Assembly: GCF_024749285.1 (NCBI RefSeq)
Contig: NZ_CP087196.1
Span: forward strand, 2,232,001-2,296,000
DNA: 64,000 bases
DNA from: Pseudomonas sp. B21-015
Lineage (GTDB): Bacteria > Pseudomonadota > Gammaproteobacteria > Pseudomonadales > Pseudomonadaceae
Reading direction: 5' to 3'
Shown: one piece after another, positions 25,729 to 35,063 of the stretch
Layout: each line of letters opens with the position of its first letter
Numbering within the stretch: position 1 is the first letter of the stretch
Program-made: the position numbers and the translations under genes
Notes under the pieces: generated by a model
The model's database searches: none
What the model saw: the letters and a program-made list of their open reading frames with translations, nothing else
What the model was told of the DNA's origin: nothing

Positions 25729-27048
25729 ATGATTAATGCAGTAATTGCCGCGGTCGGCATCATGCTGATACTCAGCCTGTCCCGCGTGCATGTGGTGATC
25801 GCGCTGATCGTTGGCGCGCTGGTGGGTGGCTTGACCGGTGGTCTGGGCATCGACGCGACGCTCAAAGCCTTCAACAACGGCCTCGGCGGCGGGGCGACGG
25901 TGGCGTTGTCCTACGCCTTGCTTGGCGCGTTCGCGGTGGCCATCGCCAAGTCTGGCCTGGCCCATGCGCTGGCCGACAAAGCCCTGGCCATGGTCGATCG
26001 CCAGCACGCCAACGGTGGCGGCAATGTCAAATGGTTGCTGATCGGTTTGCTGTGGGTGGTGGCCATTGCCTCGCAGAACATTTTGCCGATTCATATCGCT
26101 TTTATCCCGTTGCTGGTGCCGCCTCTTTTATATGTGCTGACCAAACTGCAACTGGACCGTCGGTTGATCGCCTGCGTCATCACCTTTGGGCTGATCACGC
26201 CGTACATGTTCCTGCCCGTGGGCTTCGGCAATATCTTCCTCAATGAAATCCTGCTGGCCAACGTCGCCCGTAGTGGCGTAGACATCAGCGGCATCAACGT
26301 CACCCATGCCATGGGCATTCCGGCGCTGGGCATGGTGTTTGGCCTCGGGGCAGCGTTCATCAGTTACCGCAAGAAGCGGGTTTACGACCTGGAAAAGATC
26401 GAGCAGGTCGAACAGGTCGCGGTGCAGTACAACCCGTTGAGCCTGATGGTCGCCGGGCTGGCCATTGCCGCCGCGTTCATCATTCAGCTGCTGCTGGACT
26501 CGATGATTATCGGGGCGCTGGTGGGTTTCCTGATCTTCTCGGCATCGGGCATCGTCAAGTGGCGTGAAACCGATGACCTGTTCACCGAAGGCATGAAAAT
26601 GATGGCGATGATCGGCTTCATCATGATCGCCGCGTCCGGGTTTGCCGAAGTGATGAAAGCCACCGGTCATGTGCAGACACTGGTGGAGTCCTCGGCCTCA
26701 TGGATCGACCACAGCAAAGGCATCGGTGCGCTGTTGATGCTGCTGGTGGGCCTGTTGGTGACCATGGGCATTGGCTCGTCGTTTTCCACGGTACCGATTC
26801 TGGCGGCGATTTTCGTGCCGTTGTGCGTACAGCTGGGCTTCAGCCCGATCGCCATCGTGTGCATCGTCGGCACTGCCGGCGCATTGGGCGATGCCGGCTC
26901 ACCGGCGTCGGATTCGACCCTGGGCCCGACCTCCGGTCTGAACATCGACGGCCAGCATCACCACATCTGGGACACCGTGGTCCCGACTTTCCTGCACTAC
27001 AACCTGCCGCTGCTGGCGTTCGGCTGGGTGGCGGCGATGGTCCTGTAA
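25729..27048 (+). CDS. Na+/H+ antiporter family permease (YuiF-like)
   Basis: A 439-residue integral membrane protein with about 11-12 hydrophobic segments, starting [20 protein letters not shown]. It resembles the YuiF/NhaC-related group of putative Na+/H+ or organic-ion antiporters. Characteristic polar stretches are [32 protein letters not shown] and [17 protein letters not shown] near the end, the latter likely lining the transport path. The substrate is not certain. The ATG at 25729 follows TTGAGGTAACG; a frame start 15 codons earlier lacks a ribosome site. The gene stands alone. Confidence 0.75.
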   Translation: MINAVIAAVGIMLILSLSRVHVVIALIVGALVGGLTGGLGIDATLKAFNNGLGGGATVALSYALLGAFAVAIAKSGLAHALADKALAMVDRQHANGGGNVKWLLIGLLWVVAIASQNILPIHIAFIPLLVPPLLYVLTKLQLDRRLIACVITFGLITPYMFLPVGFGNIFLNEILLANVARSGVDISGINVTHAMGIPALGMVFGLGAAFISYRKKRVYDLEKIEQVEQVAVQYNPLSLMVAGLAIAAAFIIQLLLDSMIIGALVGFLIFSASGIVKWRETDDLFTEGMKMMAMIGFIMIAASGFAEVMKATGHVQTLVESSASWIDHSKGIGALLMLLVGLLVTMGIGSSFSTVPILAAIFVPLCVQLGFSPIAIVCIVGTAGALGDAGSPASDSTLGPTSGLNIDGQHHHIWDTVVPTFLHYNLPLLAFGWVAAMVL

Positions 27049-27141
27049 AACACCCCGCTCCCACAAGGACCACATTCAACTTTTGCTGCGGCGTGCCGTT
27101 ATAGACTTTAACCACGCCAACAAAATCACAGAGTGAACGTC

Positions 27142-28824
27142 ATGCGCATGAGTCTGAAGGCCAAAGTTCTGTCCCTTGCCGTCCTCCCGGTGCTGCTCTT
27201 TGCGCTGGTCATCAGCCTGACCACACTGTTCATTCTGCAAGAGCAGGCCAGCAAGGAAGTCGAGGAAACCCGTCAGCGCCTGCTCAGCGATGCCAAGGCG
27301 ACCTTGCAAAGCTACGTCGCCGTGGCCATGACCACGATCAAACCGCTCTACGACGCGGCCGCCCCCGGCGATGACGCGGCGCGGGCCCAGGTGATCAAGT
27401 TGCTGTCGAGCATCACCTACGGCAAGGACGGCTACTTCTTCGGCTACGACTCCAACATCGTGCGTCTGTTCAAGGCCAACAGCCCTGAAGGCCTGGGCCA
27501 GAGCTTCAAGGACAATCGCGACCCGAACGGGGTCTACATCAACCGCGATCTGGTGAAAGTCGCCAAGGACGGTACCCACTACCTGCAATACAGCTCGACG
27601 ATGCCCGGTAACACCCAAGTGCTGGTACCCAAGCTTGGCTACACCGAATACCTGCCCAAGTGGGACATGGCATTCGGCACCTCGATCAATCTCGACGGCA
27701 TCGAGGCTCAAGTGGCGGTGGTCGAGGCCAAGGTCCAGGAACGCATGCAAGGCGTGGTGCTGAGCATTGTCGGGATTGCCGTGGTGGTGCTGCTGGTGAT
27801 CGCCGCTGCCGGGATGCTGCTGGCCAATACCATCCTGCGTCCGCTGAACCTGATGAAGGCCAACCTCGATGACATCGCGGCGGGCGAGGGCGACCTGACC
27901 CGGCGCCTGACCATCACCAGCCAGGATGAACTCGGCGAACTGGCTGGCTCGTTCAACCGTTTTGTCGACAAGATCCACGGTTTGGTGCGTCAGATCACCG
28001 AAATGACCTCGCAACTGACCGGGTTGGTAAATCAGGTGTCCGATCAGGCTCAGCGCTCGGATCAGGCCATGGAACGTCAGCGTCACGAGACCGATCAGGT
28101 GGCCACGGCGATCAATGAAATGTCGGCGGCAGCCCAGGAAGTGGCCAAGAGCGCGCAAAACGCGGCCGTCGCGGCCCAGCAGACCGACGAAGAGGGCCAG
28201 GCCGCCAAGCGCGTGGTAGCCGGCAGCATCGTGAAGATTCATGCGCTGGTGAACGACATTCGCAGCAGCGGCGTGTCCCTCGACAGCCTGCAGAAAGATG
28301 TGTCGTCAATTGTCAGCGTGCTCGGGGTGATCCGCTCGATTGCCGAACAGACCAACCTTCTGGCGCTCAACGCCGCCATTGAAGCGGCTCGCGCCGGTGA
28401 GGCCGGGCGTGGTTTTGCGGTAGTCGCCGACGAAGTTCGGGCGCTGGCCAGCCGCACACAAATCAGCACCCAGGAAATCCAGGGCATGATCGACCGCTTG
28501 CAGGCCGGCACCCAATCGGCGGTCGAGTCCATGCGCCGCTCCAGCGAGGCCGGCGACGGCACCTCGGCCCAGGCCAACGAGGCCGGGGCCTCTCTGGACG
28601 CCATGGCCCAGCTGATCGGCACCATCAACTCGATGAATGCCCAGATTGCCAGCGCCGCCGAAGAGCAAACCGCCGTGGCCGAAGAGATCAACCGAAGCGT
28701 GCACCAGATCGCCGTGGCGGTGGACAGCGTCGCCGACGAAACTCAGCTCGGCGCCCAGACCTCGCGCAGCCTGGCTGATCTCGGCCAGCGCCTGGGGCAA
28801 CTGGTCGGGCAATTCCGCATTTGA
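27142..28824 (+). CDS. Methyl-accepting chemotaxis protein with single Cache (sCache_2) sensor
   Basis: A 560-residue chemoreceptor. TM1 is at residues about 8-32, followed by a periplasmic sCache_2-like domain (about 40-195, with [13 protein letters not shown] and a later [10 protein letters not shown]). TM2 is near 205-230, a HAMP domain follows ([20 protein letters not shown]), and the long coiled-coil signalling domain has the hairpin tip [20 protein letters not shown]. Cache_2 receptors usually sense small organic acids. No pentapeptide tether for CheR is visible; the C-terminus ends [12 protein letters not shown] 27142 is preferred over GTG 27133 because of the AGAG spacing. No che genes are nearby. 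Confidence 0.88.
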   Translation: MRMSLKAKVLSLAVLPVLLFALVISLTTLFILQEQASKEVEETRQRLLSDAKATLQSYVAVAMTTIKPLYDAAAPGDDAARAQVIKLLSSITYGKDGYFFGYDSNIVRLFKANSPEGLGQSFKDNRDPNGVYINRDLVKVAKDGTHYLQYSSTMPGNTQVLVPKLGYTEYLPKWDMAFGTSINLDGIEAQVAVVEAKVQERMQGVVLSIVGIAVVVLLVIAAAGMLLANTILRPLNLMKANLDDIAAGEGDLTRRLTITSQDELGELAGSFNRFVDKIHGLVRQITEMTSQLTGLVNQVSDQAQRSDQAMERQRHETDQVATAINEMSAAAQEVAKSAQNAAVAAQQTDEEGQAAKRVVAGSIVKIHALVNDIRSSGVSLDSLQKDVSSIVSVLGVIRSIAEQTNLLALNAAIEAARAGEAGRGFAVVADEVRALASRTQISTQEIQGMIDRLQAGTQSAVESMRRSSEAGDGTSAQANEAGASLDAMAQLIGTINSMNAQIASAAEEQTAVAEEINRSVHQIAVAVDSVADETQLGAQTSRSLADLGQRLGQLVGQFRI

Positions 28825-28919
28825 TGCTGTGAACAGGGCAGGGCTGACTGCAACTCCTACACTGGTAATACGGTGCGCATCCGTCGCACCCGGACGACCA
28901 TCACCATGGAGTCAGACTC

Positions 28920-29078
28920 ATGAACGACGGTACCTGCGACTGCCCCAAATGCTCATGCAAACTGGGTGAGCACCCCATCGTGCGTCACGGCAAGCACTAT
29001 TGCTGTGAAGGCTGCGCCAAACATCACGAACACGGCGAAGAATGCTCTACCAAAGGCTGCAAGTGCGCTAAGCACTGA
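28920..29078 (+). CDS. Bacterial metallothionein
   Basis: A 52-residue protein rich in metal ligands: 10 cysteines (6, 8, 11, 13, 28, 29, 32, 42, 47, 49) and 7 histidines. The pattern TCDCPKCSC ... YCCEGCAKH ... CSTKGCKCAKH matches Pseudomonas/SmtA-type metallothioneins, which sequester Zn(II), Cd(II) and Cu(I) in the cytosol. ATG at 28920 has ATGGAGTCAGACTC upstream, supplying GGAG. It is about 95 bases after the chemoreceptor and has no recognisable ArsR/SmtB regulator beside it. The unusually high histidine count is notable. Confidence 0.85.
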   Translation: MNDGTCDCPKCSCKLGEHPIVRHGKHYCCEGCAKHHEHGEECSTKGCKCAKH

Positions 29079-29127
29079 CTATTCAGCCAAAAAAGTGGAG
29101 CCATTGGGAGTCTGTTAAGGGGCGGAA

Positions 29128-29159
29128 CCTGTGGGAGCGAGCAAGCCCGCTCCCACAGG
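29128..29159. repeat. Collapsed REP palindrome
   Basis: CCTGTGGGAGCG and CGCTCCCACAGG are perfect 12-base inverted arms with only 8 bases between them, as if the inner part of a REPIN were deleted. It lies downstream of the metallothionein gene and is convergent with the next gene, so it could work as a terminator hairpin. Confidence 0.75.
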
Positions 29160-29210
29160 AATTGCGTTTAGCTGCCCAGCATTAGCTCAATGGCTCCTCC
29201 CTTTCAAAGC

Positions 29211-29438
29211 TCAACTCGCCGGTCGCCAGGTAACGTTCTCGACGCCGAATTTTTCCGCCAGCGGTTTACTGGTCTTTTGCACCTTCTCGCGGCCAAAGCG
29301 CGGGATCCGTCCGACTCCGGCGTCGCAACTGGCCCAGTGCCAAGCCTCTGCGTTGTCCATTTTCTCCAGGCGAATAATGAAAGACTTGGGTTTGCCGTGA
29401 AGGGTGTACTCAATGACGAATAGTTTTGCGTTGTTCAT
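29211..29438 (-). CDS. DUF6555-like small conserved protein
   Basis: A 75-residue protein (MNNAKLFVIEYTLHGKPKSF ... ending ENVTWRPAS) of a small family I associate with Pseudomonas (DUF6555). It is cytosolic, with no signal peptide, and the conserved core MDNAEAWHWASCDAGVGRIP is visible. The function is unknown. The ATG at 29436-29438 has GGGAGG about 13 bases upstream. It is on the same strand as, and downstream of, the purine nucleoside permease gene, with a short palindrome between, so co-transcription is possible but not shown. Confidence 0.75.
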   Translation of the reverse strand: MNNAKLFVIEYTLHGKPKSFIIRLEKMDNAEAWHWASCDAGVGRIPRFGREKVQKTSKPLAEKFGVENVTWRPAS

Positions 29439-29525
29439 AAAGCCTGTTTTCCTCCCTGTTGTAATAGAAGGATCGCGGGGCGCGCGAAAAATTCAGTCGG
29501 ATTGTCAGTTGCCATAACCCAATCA

Positions 29526-29553
29526 AAGTGGGAACAAGCTTGCTCCCACTTTG
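29526..29553. repeat. Short REP-derived palindrome
   Basis: AAAGTGGGAACAAGC and its inverted partner GCTTGCTCCCACTTT form a hairpin just after the purine nucleoside permease stop; probable terminator or attenuator between that gene and the DUF6555 gene. Confidence 0.65.
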
Positions 29554-29570
29554 GGTTTTGTAGCGTCAGA

Positions 29571-30605
29571 TCAGGCTTCAGGCACGCCTTTTTCCCAAAC
29601 CGACCAGTTCTGCAAAATATCCTGCACCAGCGGATTTCCCGTGCGGTACAGGTTCTCCAGTGCCGGCACAAACCCGCCCTGATCGGCATATTTGAGCAAG
29701 TTATCCACCTCGCTCTGGCCCGGTGCCGGTCGGTCGAAGTCGGAACCGGCGCGCACCACCGCCAGACGCCGGACATCCACCAAGCCTTCGCGGCTAGCGC
29801 GCAGTAGCGCCTCGTAGGTGGAGTTGTCTTCCTGCTGAGTGGTGCAGTAGACACCTTCGTTGTTGGTCAGCAGCCGGGTCCAGACTTCCGCCCGCTCACT
29901 CAACCGCGTTCCGGAAAACCAGGTATTACCCGCCAGCGTGTCGCACCGGGTCACTACCGGCGGCTGATTGGCCGGGGCCGAGGGGTATTTCAAGCGCCAC
30001 GCCGCCGACTCCTTGCTCTCGCTCAGCTCGACCTTGTGGCTCAGGGCGAAGGCCTTGGCCTGCAACTTCGGATTGAGTTCGAACACTTCAGTCTTGTAGT
30101 CCAGCGGCGGCTTTTCGTTCGGGCCTTTGGTGTTGATGCCCAGATAACCGGTCGGCCAGTCTTTCGGCGCGTCCCGGGAATCCAGTTCCCACTGGGTGCC
30201 GAACTCCACCAGATAGTGCGCCCACGCGGTGGTGCCGAGGGTGCCGTGTTTCGGGCTGATACCGGCAATCCCGGCGATCAGGAAGTAACTTTTACGCAGG
30301 TCGAATTTCGGCGACAGCGCCAGGGCCAGGGTCGAGGCGGCGGCGTTGGTCTGGCCCATGCCGGTGACCATCAGGCATACCTGTTGGGTGTTGCAGCGAA
30401 TGTTCGGGTACTCGGCGGACAGGCCCGGTACGCGCACTTCTTGCTTGAGTTCCAGGCGATCGATCCAGTTCTGCGCCTCGGGGGCGAACATGGTGATCAG
30501 CATCACTTTCGGCTGGATCGGTGCTTCTACCGCCCAGGCAGAGGAAGAGAGCAGGGTGCTTACCGCAAAACCGACAGACAGGGAAAGACGCGTCATTGCC
30601 TTCAT
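29571..30605 (-). CDS. Purine nucleoside permease (NUP family)
   Basis: A 344-residue protein with a signal peptide (residues 1-25, ending AWA), then a phosphorylase-like fold typical of the NUP family: KVMLITMFAPEAQNW, MVTGMGQTNAAAS, FLIAGIAGISPKHGTLGT and RAGSDFDRP near the end. NUP proteins are described as involved in purine nucleoside transport; the fold suggests periplasmic nucleoside binding or phosphorylase-like chemistry. It follows tsx on the same strand after a 24-base gap, so the two form an operon for nucleoside uptake. The start MKAMTRL has an AGGAGG site upstream. Confidence 0.85.
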   Translation of the reverse strand: MKAMTRLSLSVGFAVSTLLSSSAWAVEAPIQPKVMLITMFAPEAQNWIDRLELKQEVRVPGLSAEYPNIRCNTQQVCLMVTGMGQTNAAASTLALALSPKFDLRKSYFLIAGIAGISPKHGTLGTTAWAHYLVEFGTQWELDSRDAPKDWPTGYLGINTKGPNEKPPLDYKTEVFELNPKLQAKAFALSHKVELSESKESAAWRLKYPSAPANQPPVVTRCDTLAGNTWFSGTRLSERAEVWTRLLTNNEGVYCTTQQEDNSTYEALLRASREGLVDVRRLAVVRAGSDFDRPAPGQSEVDNLLKYADQGGFVPALENLYRTGNPLVQDILQNWSVWEKGVPEA

Positions 30606-30629
30606 AAAACCTCCTGATTCAAATAAGCC

Positions 30630-31586
30630 TTAAAACTGATAGCCAACACCGGCGTAGTAGCCCCAGCCGTTGGAACGGGCGCGGAAGTTTCCGTCGCCGA
30701 AATTCAACTCACTGCCGTCCTCCCAGTTGCCGCCGTTGTGGAAGTAACGGCCGACCAGGGTGAATCGCAAGTGGGTGAAGGCGTAGAGCAACACGTTGGT
30801 GGCCACGGTGGCATTGGCGGTACGGGCCGGGTTGTCCTTGTGCAGGTCGGAGCCGAAGTCGAAGTTGGTAAAACCGATATAGGTCAACGAAGCGCCGTTG
30901 CTGAAACTGCTGATGGGCACGATGTATTTGAGTTGGGCGCGGTAGCCGTCCCACGAATACTCGTTGCTGGCGCCGTAGTTTTCCCACTGGTAACGACCAT
31001 AGAAGTTGGCCGACAGGTTGACCCGCGAATGGGTGTCGATGTCGGTGCCCAGGCCGCTGTACAGCGTGTTGGCGCGGTTGGCGCTGTTGCTGCCGTGGTC
31101 GTAGATCCAGTCGAACGCCACGTACCATTCCTTGAATGGCCCGACGGCCAGGCTGCGGCCGGCCAGGTAGTCGATGGAGATGCGCGGTTCGTGCTCCATG
31201 AATACCGGCGAGCCGTGGTCCCACACGCCTTTGTCATGGCTGTTGCCGATGTCGAAGATCTTCGGAATGTCGATGTAGCCGTACAACTCGAACGGCCCCT
31301 TGCGACCGAAGTACTCGTATTCCAGATAGATATCGTCGGCCGGTTGCGGGCCGAAGCTGATGTCTTTGCTGCCGATGACGGTCAGGTCCTGGTTGAACCA
31401 GTCTGACAGGTACGCGCCTTTTTTCGGCAGGTTGGCTTCAGGGCTGAGGGCTTCGCCCTGGGCGGATTCTTCGGCGGCGGCCGGTTGGGCCAAAACGTGG
31501 CTGCTGAGTAGTCCTGTAACGCTGGCCAGCAGCAAGGAAACAGCAAACGTGCGCGAGCGAGTCCCGCGGTTGGAGGTGCAATGCAT
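30630..31586 (-). CDS. Tsx-family outer-membrane nucleoside channel
   Basis: A 318-residue outer-membrane beta barrel. A signal peptide covers residues 1-33 (ending VLA). Mature sequence includes the Tsx/OmpK landmarks DWFNQDLTVIGS, YLEYEYFGRKGPFELYGYID and FMEHEPRISID, and the last residue is the barrel-terminal Phe (GVGYQF). Tsx allows nucleosides and deoxynucleosides into the periplasm. ATG 31584-31586 was chosen because a normal signal peptide starts there and AAAGGGA lies upstream. It is first in a tsx-NUP operon. A perfect GCAAACGTTTGC palindrome is 85 bases upstream. Confidence 0.85.
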   Translation of the reverse strand: MHCTSNRGTRSRTFAVSLLLASVTGLLSSHVLAQPAAAEESAQGEALSPEANLPKKGAYLSDWFNQDLTVIGSKDISFGPQPADDIYLEYEYFGRKGPFELYGYIDIPKIFDIGNSHDKGVWDHGSPVFMEHEPRISIDYLAGRSLAVGPFKEWYVAFDWIYDHGSNSANRANTLYSGLGTDIDTHSRVNLSANFYGRYQWENYGASNEYSWDGYRAQLKYIVPISSFSNGASLTYIGFTNFDFGSDLHKDNPARTANATVATNVLLYAFTHLRFTLVGRYFHNGGNWEDGSELNFGDGNFRARSNGWGYYAGVGYQF

Positions 31587-31670
31587 TAAAAGTCCCTTTT
31601 CGTGCGGATCGAAGGCCCGGTGGTGCGGGCCTGCGCGATTAAGTGGCGAACAGGCCGGTATCGGCGACTC

Positions 31671-31682
31671 GCAAACGTTTGC
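31671..31682. promoter_or_regulatory. LacI/PurR-type operator candidate
   Basis: GCAAACGTTTGC is a perfect 12-base palindrome with the CG centre typical of LacI-family operators, and it matches the core of the E. coli PurR box. It lies in the divergent region between tsx and selD (31587-31894, otherwise without genes), 85 bases from the tsx start, which fits purine or nucleoside control of tsx and the NUP gene. Confidence 0.55.
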
Positions 31683-31894
31683 ACAAGGCATACCAGTTTA
31701 TTCAATACGCTGAAAAATAGAGGGAATTGGTGGTTTTGCTGTCCTTTCGGTCAAGGATCTCGGGGAATAGGGCAAAGGAGACCTACCTGAGTGCACCAAA
31801 GCGAGTGTCGTTGCACAAAGATCGTACTTACGCGCCCTCCTACAAATGGGGGTTGCTGTAGAATCCTGGGCATTGACTTCACAAGGTGCATCCC

Positions 31895-32929
31895 ATGAGC
31901 GAGCCGATTCGTCTGACCCAGTACAGCCACGGCGCAGGGTGTGGCTGCAAGATTTCACCCCAGGTGCTGGAAGTGATTCTGGCCGGCAGCGGGGCGCAGA
32001 ATCTGGACCCGAAACTCTGGGTCGGCAATGCCTCGCGCGATGACGCGGCGGTGTATGCCATCGACGAAGAGCGCGGCGTGGTGTCGACCACTGACTTCTT
32101 TATGCCGATCGTCGACGACCCGTTCGATTTCGGCCGCATCGCCGCCACCAACGCCATCAGTGACATTTACGCCATGGGCGGCGATCCGTTGATGGCGATT
32201 GCGATCCTCGGCTGGCCGGTCAATGTGCTGGCACCGGAGATTGCCCGGGAAGTGATTCGTGGTGGGCGTTCGGTCTGCGATGAGGCGGGGATTCCTCTGG
32301 CCGGTGGCCATTCCATCGACGCGCCGGAACCGATCTTCGGCCTGGCCGTGACCGGGCTGGTGGAAAAGCGCCACATGAAGCGCAACGACACCGCCACCGC
32401 CGGGTGCCTGCTGTACCTCACCAAACCCTTGGGCATCGGCATCCTTACCACGGCCGAGAAGAAGGGCAAGTTGCGCCATGCCGACATCGGCCTGGCCCGC
32501 GACTGGATGTGCACCCTGAACAAACCCGGCAGCCGTTTCGGCAAACTCGATTGCGTGACCGCGATGACCGATGTCACCGGTTTCGGCCTGCTCGGGCACC
32601 TGGTGGAAGTGGCCGACGGCAGCAACGTGACCGCCCGCATCGGCTATGACCGGGTGCCGCGCCTGCCGGGTGTCGAGTATTACCTCGATCAGGGCTGCGT
32701 GCCGGGCGGCACGCTGCGCAATTTCGACAGTTACGCCAGTAAGGTCGGTCGGCTCCAGGAGTTGCACAAACGCGTGCTCTGCGACCCGCAGACCAGCGGC
32801 GGCCTGCTGATTGCGGTTACCCCTGAAGGCAACGAACACTTCCTCACGGTTGCCGCCGAGCTTGGCCTGAGCCTTGAGCCGATCGGCGAACTGGTTGACC
32901 GACAGACCCACGCGGTAGAGGTGGTTTGA
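31895..32929 (+). CDS. selD: Selenide, water dikinase
   Basis: A 344-residue selenophosphate synthetase, making monoselenophosphate from selenide and ATP. The N-terminus [15 protein letters not shown] carries Cys16, Cys18 and Lys19, equivalent to the catalytic Cys17/Cys19/Lys20 of E. coli SelD; the first position is Cys, not selenocysteine. The rest ([43 protein letters not shown]) is typical of the PurM-like fold. ATG 31895 has ACAAGGTG upstream and is preferred over an in-frame GTG 9 bases earlier. Its TGA overlaps the selU ATG. Confidence 0.95.
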   Translation: MSEPIRLTQYSHGAGCGCKISPQVLEVILAGSGAQNLDPKLWVGNASRDDAAVYAIDEERGVVSTTDFFMPIVDDPFDFGRIAATNAISDIYAMGGDPLMAIAILGWPVNVLAPEIAREVIRGGRSVCDEAGIPLAGGHSIDAPEPIFGLAVTGLVEKRHMKRNDTATAGCLLYLTKPLGIGILTTAEKKGKLRHADIGLARDWMCTLNKPGSRFGKLDCVTAMTDVTGFGLLGHLVEVADGSNVTARIGYDRVPRLPGVEYYLDQGCVPGGTLRNFDSYASKVGRLQELHKRVLCDPQTSGGLLIAVTPEGNEHFLTVAAELGLSLEPIGELVDRQTHAVEVV

Positions 32930-34029
32930 TGTCCAGCGAATTCACCGATTACCGCGACATCTTCCTCAACGGCCGGCCGATGATGGATGTGCGCGCGCCG
33001 GTCGAATTCCTCAAGGGCTCATTTCCCGGCGTGATCAACCTGCCGCTGATGAATGACCACGAGCGGCAACGGGTCGGCACTTGCTACAAGCAGCACGGTC
33101 AGCAAGCGGCCATTACGCTGGGGCATCAATTGGTGGCCGGCCAGATCAAGGCCGAGCGCATCCAGGCCTGGGCCGATTTTGCCCGGGCTCATCCGGAGGG
33201 TTATTTGTATTGTTTTCGCGGCGGCTTGCGTTCGCAAATCGTTCAGCAATGGCTGAAGGACGAAGCGGGTATCGACTATCCGCGGGTCGGTGGCGGCTAC
33301 AAGGCCATGCGCACCTTTTTGCTCGATACGCTCGATCAGGCCGTTGCCCAGTGCGATTTCGTTTTGCTGGGCGGCATGACCGGCACTGGCAAGACCGAGG
33401 TGCTCACGCAGTTGAGCAACGGGCTGGACCTTGAAGGTCACGCCCATCATCGCGGCTCCAGTTTCGGCAAGCGCGCCACCGGCCAACCCTCCAACATCGA
33501 CTTTGAAAACCGTTTGGCCGTGGACGTGCTGAAGAAGCGCGCCCGCGGCATCGAACAGTTCGTGCTGGAAGACGAGAGCCGCGCGATTGGCAGTTGCGCC
33601 TTACCGTTGCCGCTGTATCAGGGCATGCAGCAGTTTCCGATGGTTTGGCTGGAAGACAGCCTGGAAGGGCGGGTCGAGCGGATCCTGCGTGATTACGTGG
33701 TGGACTTGTGCGCCGAGTTCATTGAAGTGCATGGCGATGAAGGCTTCGCGCTGTTTTCCGAACGTTTGCTGGCGAGCCTGAACAATGTCCAGAAACGGTT
33801 GGGTGGCGAACGTCATCAGCGGATGTTGACCTTGATGGAAGATGCGCTGGCAGAACAGGCGAACAGCGGTGCGGTGGATTTGCACCGGGGCTGGATCGAA
33901 GGGTTGCTGCGCGAATATTACGACCCGATGTATGCGTTTCAGCGGGAGAAGAAGGGTACGCGGATTGAGTTTGTCGGGGAGCGGGGGGCTGTCATTGAGT
34001 ATCTGCGGGAGCGGGCTTGCCCACGATGA
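32929..34029 (+). CDS. selU: tRNA 2-selenouridine synthase
   Basis: A 366-residue enzyme (MnmH/YbbB) that replaces sulfur by selenium in 2-thiouridine at the tRNA wobble position, using SelD's selenophosphate. The rhodanese half (1-130) has the catalytic Cys95 in [11 protein letters not shown]. The second half has a P-loop, GGMTGTGKT, at residues 148-156, used for the geranyl/selenation steps. ATG 32929 overlaps the selD stop (TGATG), so translation is coupled. The last codons (LRERACPR) are encoded by REP-like sequence at 34005-34033, suggesting a REP has replaced the original 3' end. Confidence 0.93.
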   Translation: MSSEFTDYRDIFLNGRPMMDVRAPVEFLKGSFPGVINLPLMNDHERQRVGTCYKQHGQQAAITLGHQLVAGQIKAERIQAWADFARAHPEGYLYCFRGGLRSQIVQQWLKDEAGIDYPRVGGGYKAMRTFLLDTLDQAVAQCDFVLLGGMTGTGKTEVLTQLSNGLDLEGHAHHRGSSFGKRATGQPSNIDFENRLAVDVLKKRARGIEQFVLEDESRAIGSCALPLPLYQGMQQFPMVWLEDSLEGRVERILRDYVVDLCAEFIEVHGDEGFALFSERLLASLNNVQKRLGGERHQRMLTLMEDALAEQANSGAVDLHRGWIEGLLREYYDPMYAFQREKKGTRIEFVGERGAVIEYLRERACPR

Positions 34030-34033
34030 GGCC
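34005..34033 (+). repeat. REP half overlapping the selU 3' end
   Basis: GCGGGAGCGGGCTTGCCCACGATGAGGCC matches the left REP arm seen elsewhere. It encodes the last codons of selU and its TGA stop (34027-34029). Confidence 0.7.
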
Positions 34034-34074
34034 GAGAAAGGCACTATAAAACTCGAAGCCACCACGATCACAGC

Positions 34075-34749
34075 TTACGTCGGACAGCTCTCCCGACCGT
34101 TATCCAGCCCCTGCTTGTAGCTGTGACTCTGCAGACTGGCCTTGCCGTTGTGCCAGGTCAGCGTGAGCACGTACAGCGAGTCGTAGTCGCTCGATTCCCA
34201 GTCATCGGTAATGTTCTGTTTTGTACCGACGGCTTCCCCGGCGACTTTGTTGATCAGCTCGGGCAGATAGCCGTGGGACCAGGCCGTATAAATGACCGAA
34301 TTGTGATACTTGTCGTGCAGCAGTTCATCCGCCAGATCGCTGGTGTCGTTGGCCGAGAAGTTGATGTTCACCGGCAAGCCGAGCTTGATCGCGCTGGGGC
34401 TGATGGTCATCAGGGGGCGAATGTAACTGTAGGAGTTATCCAATTCGCCTTCCTCGACATTGCGCGTCGGGTTGGCGGCAAACACGTAATTGGCTTTGCC
34501 GAATTTTTCCGGCAACAAGGTGGCCAGGTCGATGGCGCGGTTCAGCCCCTGACAATTGAGCTGACCCAGGCCGCCGGCGGGTTTTTCCGCGTGGCGCAGA
34601 AATACCAGCGTCTGAGTGCCGTCCGCCGGTTGGGCGCGGCTTTCGCTGGACTCAAGCGACAAAAACAATGCGCTGACCGCCAGCAGGGAGGGCAGGAAGA
34701 CGTAGGCGCGATGTTGGAAACGTTTGGCGAATTTCAAAGGATTCATCAT
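34075..34749 (-). CDS. Exported histidine phosphatase family protein
   Basis: A 224-residue protein. An N-terminal hydrophobic segment (about residues 15-38, ending SRA) looks like a signal peptide or anchor. The phosphohistidine motif LVFLRHAEKP follows at about 48-57 and a second catalytic His appears in TAWSHGYLPE. These fit the branch of the histidine phosphatase (phosphoglycerate mutase-like) superfamily with RHAEKP; the substrate is unknown. Location is probably periplasmic. It is convergent with selU. Upstream to 35063 (about 314 bases) I see no gene. Confidence 0.75.
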   Translation of the reverse strand: MMNPLKFAKRFQHRAYVFLPSLLAVSALFLSLESSESRAQPADGTQTLVFLRHAEKPAGGLGQLNCQGLNRAIDLATLLPEKFGKANYVFAANPTRNVEEGELDNSYSYIRPLMTISPSAIKLGLPVNINFSANDTSDLADELLHDKYHNSVIYTAWSHGYLPELINKVAGEAVGTKQNITDDWESSDYDSLYVLTLTWHNGKASLQSHSYKQGLDNGRESCPT

Positions 34750-35063
34750 CGAATTAGTGATCTTCAGCGCATTCGGTTAAGGCTGACAAACCTTGACACC
34801 GCGAGCTTTCAGCATCGGGTGTATCCCATGTCGTTGACCCGGTCCGTTTTCTACAGGGCAATGCTCAGAGTCCTCCGAAGCCCTTTGGTTCGATCCGAGC
34901 GAGGTGCCTGGCACTTTAGCGGCAACCTTGAACGGATTGGGGGAAAGGTTATCGACAGGATGTTGCGGATTTAAGTAAACCATTGGTGGCCATGAAAAGA
35001 TTACAACCGTCGGTCGGTGATCCTGGATTATGCTCAGCCTTTTCTTTGTACCGGATGCCCCTC
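34750..35063. other. Intergenic stretch without recognisable gene
   Basis: The divergent promoter region between the histidine phosphatase and the glutathione S-transferase. Several short open frames exist on both strands but none has a ribosome site with a protein-like sequence. No clear palindrome or terminator was recognised. Confidence 0.5.

Noticed and set aside
34777..34983. 68-codon minus-strand frame upstream of the GST gene
   Set aside because: No ribosome site, no family resemblance, mixed composition.
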